DNA from: Muribaculum sp.
GTDB taxonomy: Bacteria > Bacillota > Clostridia > Lachnospirales > Lachnospiraceae
Assembly (NCBI GenBank): GCA_023663505.1
Contig: JAMPHH010000071.1
Span: 1 to 15,473 of the forward strand
Direction: 5' to 3'
DNA length: 15,473 nucleotides
A program made the position numbers and the translations under genes. Under the pieces are notes generated by a model, which saw only the letters and a program-made list of their open reading frames with translations, did not search any database and was not told where the DNA came from. Each line of letters begins with the position of its first letter. Position 1 is the first letter of the stretch. Positions 14,488 through 15,473 of the stretch are shown here, in pieces.

Positions 14488-14778
14488 CTATAAAATTTTG
14501 AAAACCTTATCCCCCACACTAATAGCATCAAATTGTGTGTCAGTGTCTAATGTTAATCCAATATTTATGGCACCCGATAACGAAGGAAAAACATCAATTT
14601 TTTTAACCTTGAAAATCATATCCTCTTTAGATGTTCGAATCATTATCTCTCCACCATTAAAATTCAACCAACTTAAATCATCTGTTGAATACTTCGGTTC
14701 TGCTCCTCCGACAATTCTTTTTCCCTTTTCACCATCTTTAAAAATAAAACCAACTGTCATTATCAATTCTGTTATCAT
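14488..14778 (-). CDS. Small beta-barrel-like hypothetical protein
   Basis: The 96-residue product starts MITELIMTVGFIFKDG and ends DAISVGDKVFKIL. Alternating hydrophobic strands and the VGDKV turn suggest a small beta barrel. The ribosome site AAAGGTG lies 4 nt before the ATG at 14778, and a perfect 24-bp palindrome lies just upstream. I recognise no family. Its place in a row of same-strand small genes suggests an immunity or accessory role, unproven. Confidence 0.6.
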   Translation of the reverse strand: MITELIMTVGFIFKDGEKGKRIVGGAEPKYSTDDLSWLNFNGGEIMIRTSKEDMIFKVKKIDVFPSLSGAINIGLTLDTDTQFDAISVGDKVFKIL

Positions 14779-14800
14779 TTTTCACCTTTCTGTTATATCT

Positions 14801-14824
14801 AGCAAATGATGCGCATCATTTGCT
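14801..14824. promoter_or_regulatory. 24-bp perfect palindrome upstream of the 96-residue ORF
   Basis: AGCAAATGATGC (14801-14812) is followed directly by its exact complement GCATCATTTGCT (14813-14824). It starts 22 bp before the start codon of the minus-strand gene ending at 14778. Plus-strand TTTT after it also fits a short terminator, but no plus-strand gene ends here. A dimeric repressor operator is the other reading. Confidence 0.5.
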
Positions 14825-14969
14825 TTTAAGCCTAAAATAAACGCTCCACTCTTTATTTGCATATTCCAAGCAAAGACGCTCGTCTGTTCTTACGTCAAGT
14901 CATTGGTGTAATCATTATGCCAACTCAGTTTCATGTCAGGTAATTTGTGCGGAAAAGGATGCTAATCTT

Positions 14970-15338
14970 ATGATAAACCAAATAAACAAAAATGAAAATA
15001 TCCAAAATCCGTTTTCTACCACATTTAGGGAATTGCAGTCTGGAAAACTGCGGCGCACAGCTAACATCACCAAAAATTGCGGTGTTCCCGTTTATGAGAT
15101 GTTCCAATTTTTATTACTGTTGGCGTTTCATGGAAAAAACCTGTTCAGGTTCCTGCTCCTTCTGGCGGTCAGGGTTACCTCTACGTTCGATAAATTCGCG
15201 AGACCGAAGCGTGTAAAAGTCCTTGTTCCCGACGATTCTGTCATCAAACGTAACCGGAGCAAGAAAGTGGAACTGCTTGCAATGGTATATGACCACATCA
15301 AGCATATAAAGCTCGAAAAGAAAAAGGGGAACAAATAA
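14970..15338 (+). pseudogene. IS4-type transposase remnant with internal and C-terminal deletions
   Basis: The 122-residue frame matches what I recall of IS4-type transposases: N-terminal MINQINKNENIQNPFSTTFR, NCGVPVYEMFQFLLLLAFHG, KNLFRFL, then STFDKFARPKRVKVLVPDDS and VIKRNRSKKVELLAMVYDH. The LVPDDS motif (86-90) carries the first catalytic acid of the DDE triad. The segment between KNLFRFL and LLLLAVRVT seems deleted, near a repeated FLLLLA stretch, and everything after VYDHI is missing (full proteins exceed 400 residues), so it cannot transpose. 14825-14969 shows no gene and may be leftover IS leader; terminal repeats are not visible. Confidence 0.75.
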
Positions 15339-15367
15339 GTTTTTCAGAAAACATTTATTGTCACATC

Positions 15368-15395
15368 TTGCAAAAACTTATCACTATGATAGAAT
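15368..15395 (+). promoter_or_regulatory. Candidate promoter pointing out of the right edge
   Basis: TTGCAA (15368-15373), a 16-bp spacer and TAGAAT (15390-15395) preceded by TGA form an extended -10 promoter on the plus strand. No gene start is visible before the window ends; 15339-15473 otherwise holds nothing recognisable. Confidence 0.35.
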
Positions 15396-15473
15396 ATATA
15401 TGGGTGTTACCAAAACGTGTAGCGGTTCGCCTTTTGCCAAAATGAGTACATTTTGAGAGCTTCCAGTACCAGA

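Overview
The window looks like a chromosomal segment of a low- to mid-GC anaerobic Firmicute, most probably a Lachnospiraceae (Clostridia). The evidence is strong AGGAGG-type ribosome sites, an agr-type peptide quorum-sensing locus, a DUF6033-like protein of a kind I associate with Lachnospiraceae, clostridial-type carAB, and an IS4-type transposase remnant. The assignment is by resemblance; no 16S or other marker is present.

Layout. (1) 1-1900: a secreted protein joining a von Willebrand A domain to a lipase-like alpha/beta-hydrolase domain, minus strand, cut short at a 7-A run near the left edge. (2) 1901-5030: an agr locus in an unusual arrangement. A 50-residue AgrD-like autoinducer precursor lies on the minus strand at 2056-2208. 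It diverges from a tightly overlapping plus-strand operon of AgrB peptidase, LytTR response regulator and GHKL sensor kinase. The divergent control region has two identical 13-bp direct repeats set exactly 21 bp apart just upstream of the agrD promoter, the geometry of an AgrA/LytTR binding site. Behind agrD is a run of inverted repeats leading to the VWA-lipase gene, which may be an agr target. (3) 5031-5398: a structured, cloverleaf-like inverted-repeat element. (4) 5399-7075: Mn-type superoxide dismutase and a DUF6033-like protein, both minus strand. (5) 7076-11934: carA-carB with promoter and terminator. (6) 12078-12584: a HicA N-terminal fragment fused in frame to a complete HicB antitoxin, with its own promoter. 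(7) 12585-15473: an AT-rich accessory strip of small minus-strand genes that look like orphan immunity proteins, plus broken ORFs, a palindromic repeat element and an IS4-type transposase remnant.

How it fits together. AgrB would cleave and cyclise AgrD. The exported peptide would be read by the kinase, and the phosphorylated LytTR regulator would bind the 21-bp repeat to boost agrD and perhaps the downstream region. carAB supplies carbamoyl phosphate for pyrimidine and arginine synthesis. The right third looks like a decaying genomic island without its toxins. Three reading-frame breaks in the window all fall in homopolymer runs and are all repaired by one extra base, so assembly error must be excluded before calling any of them biological.
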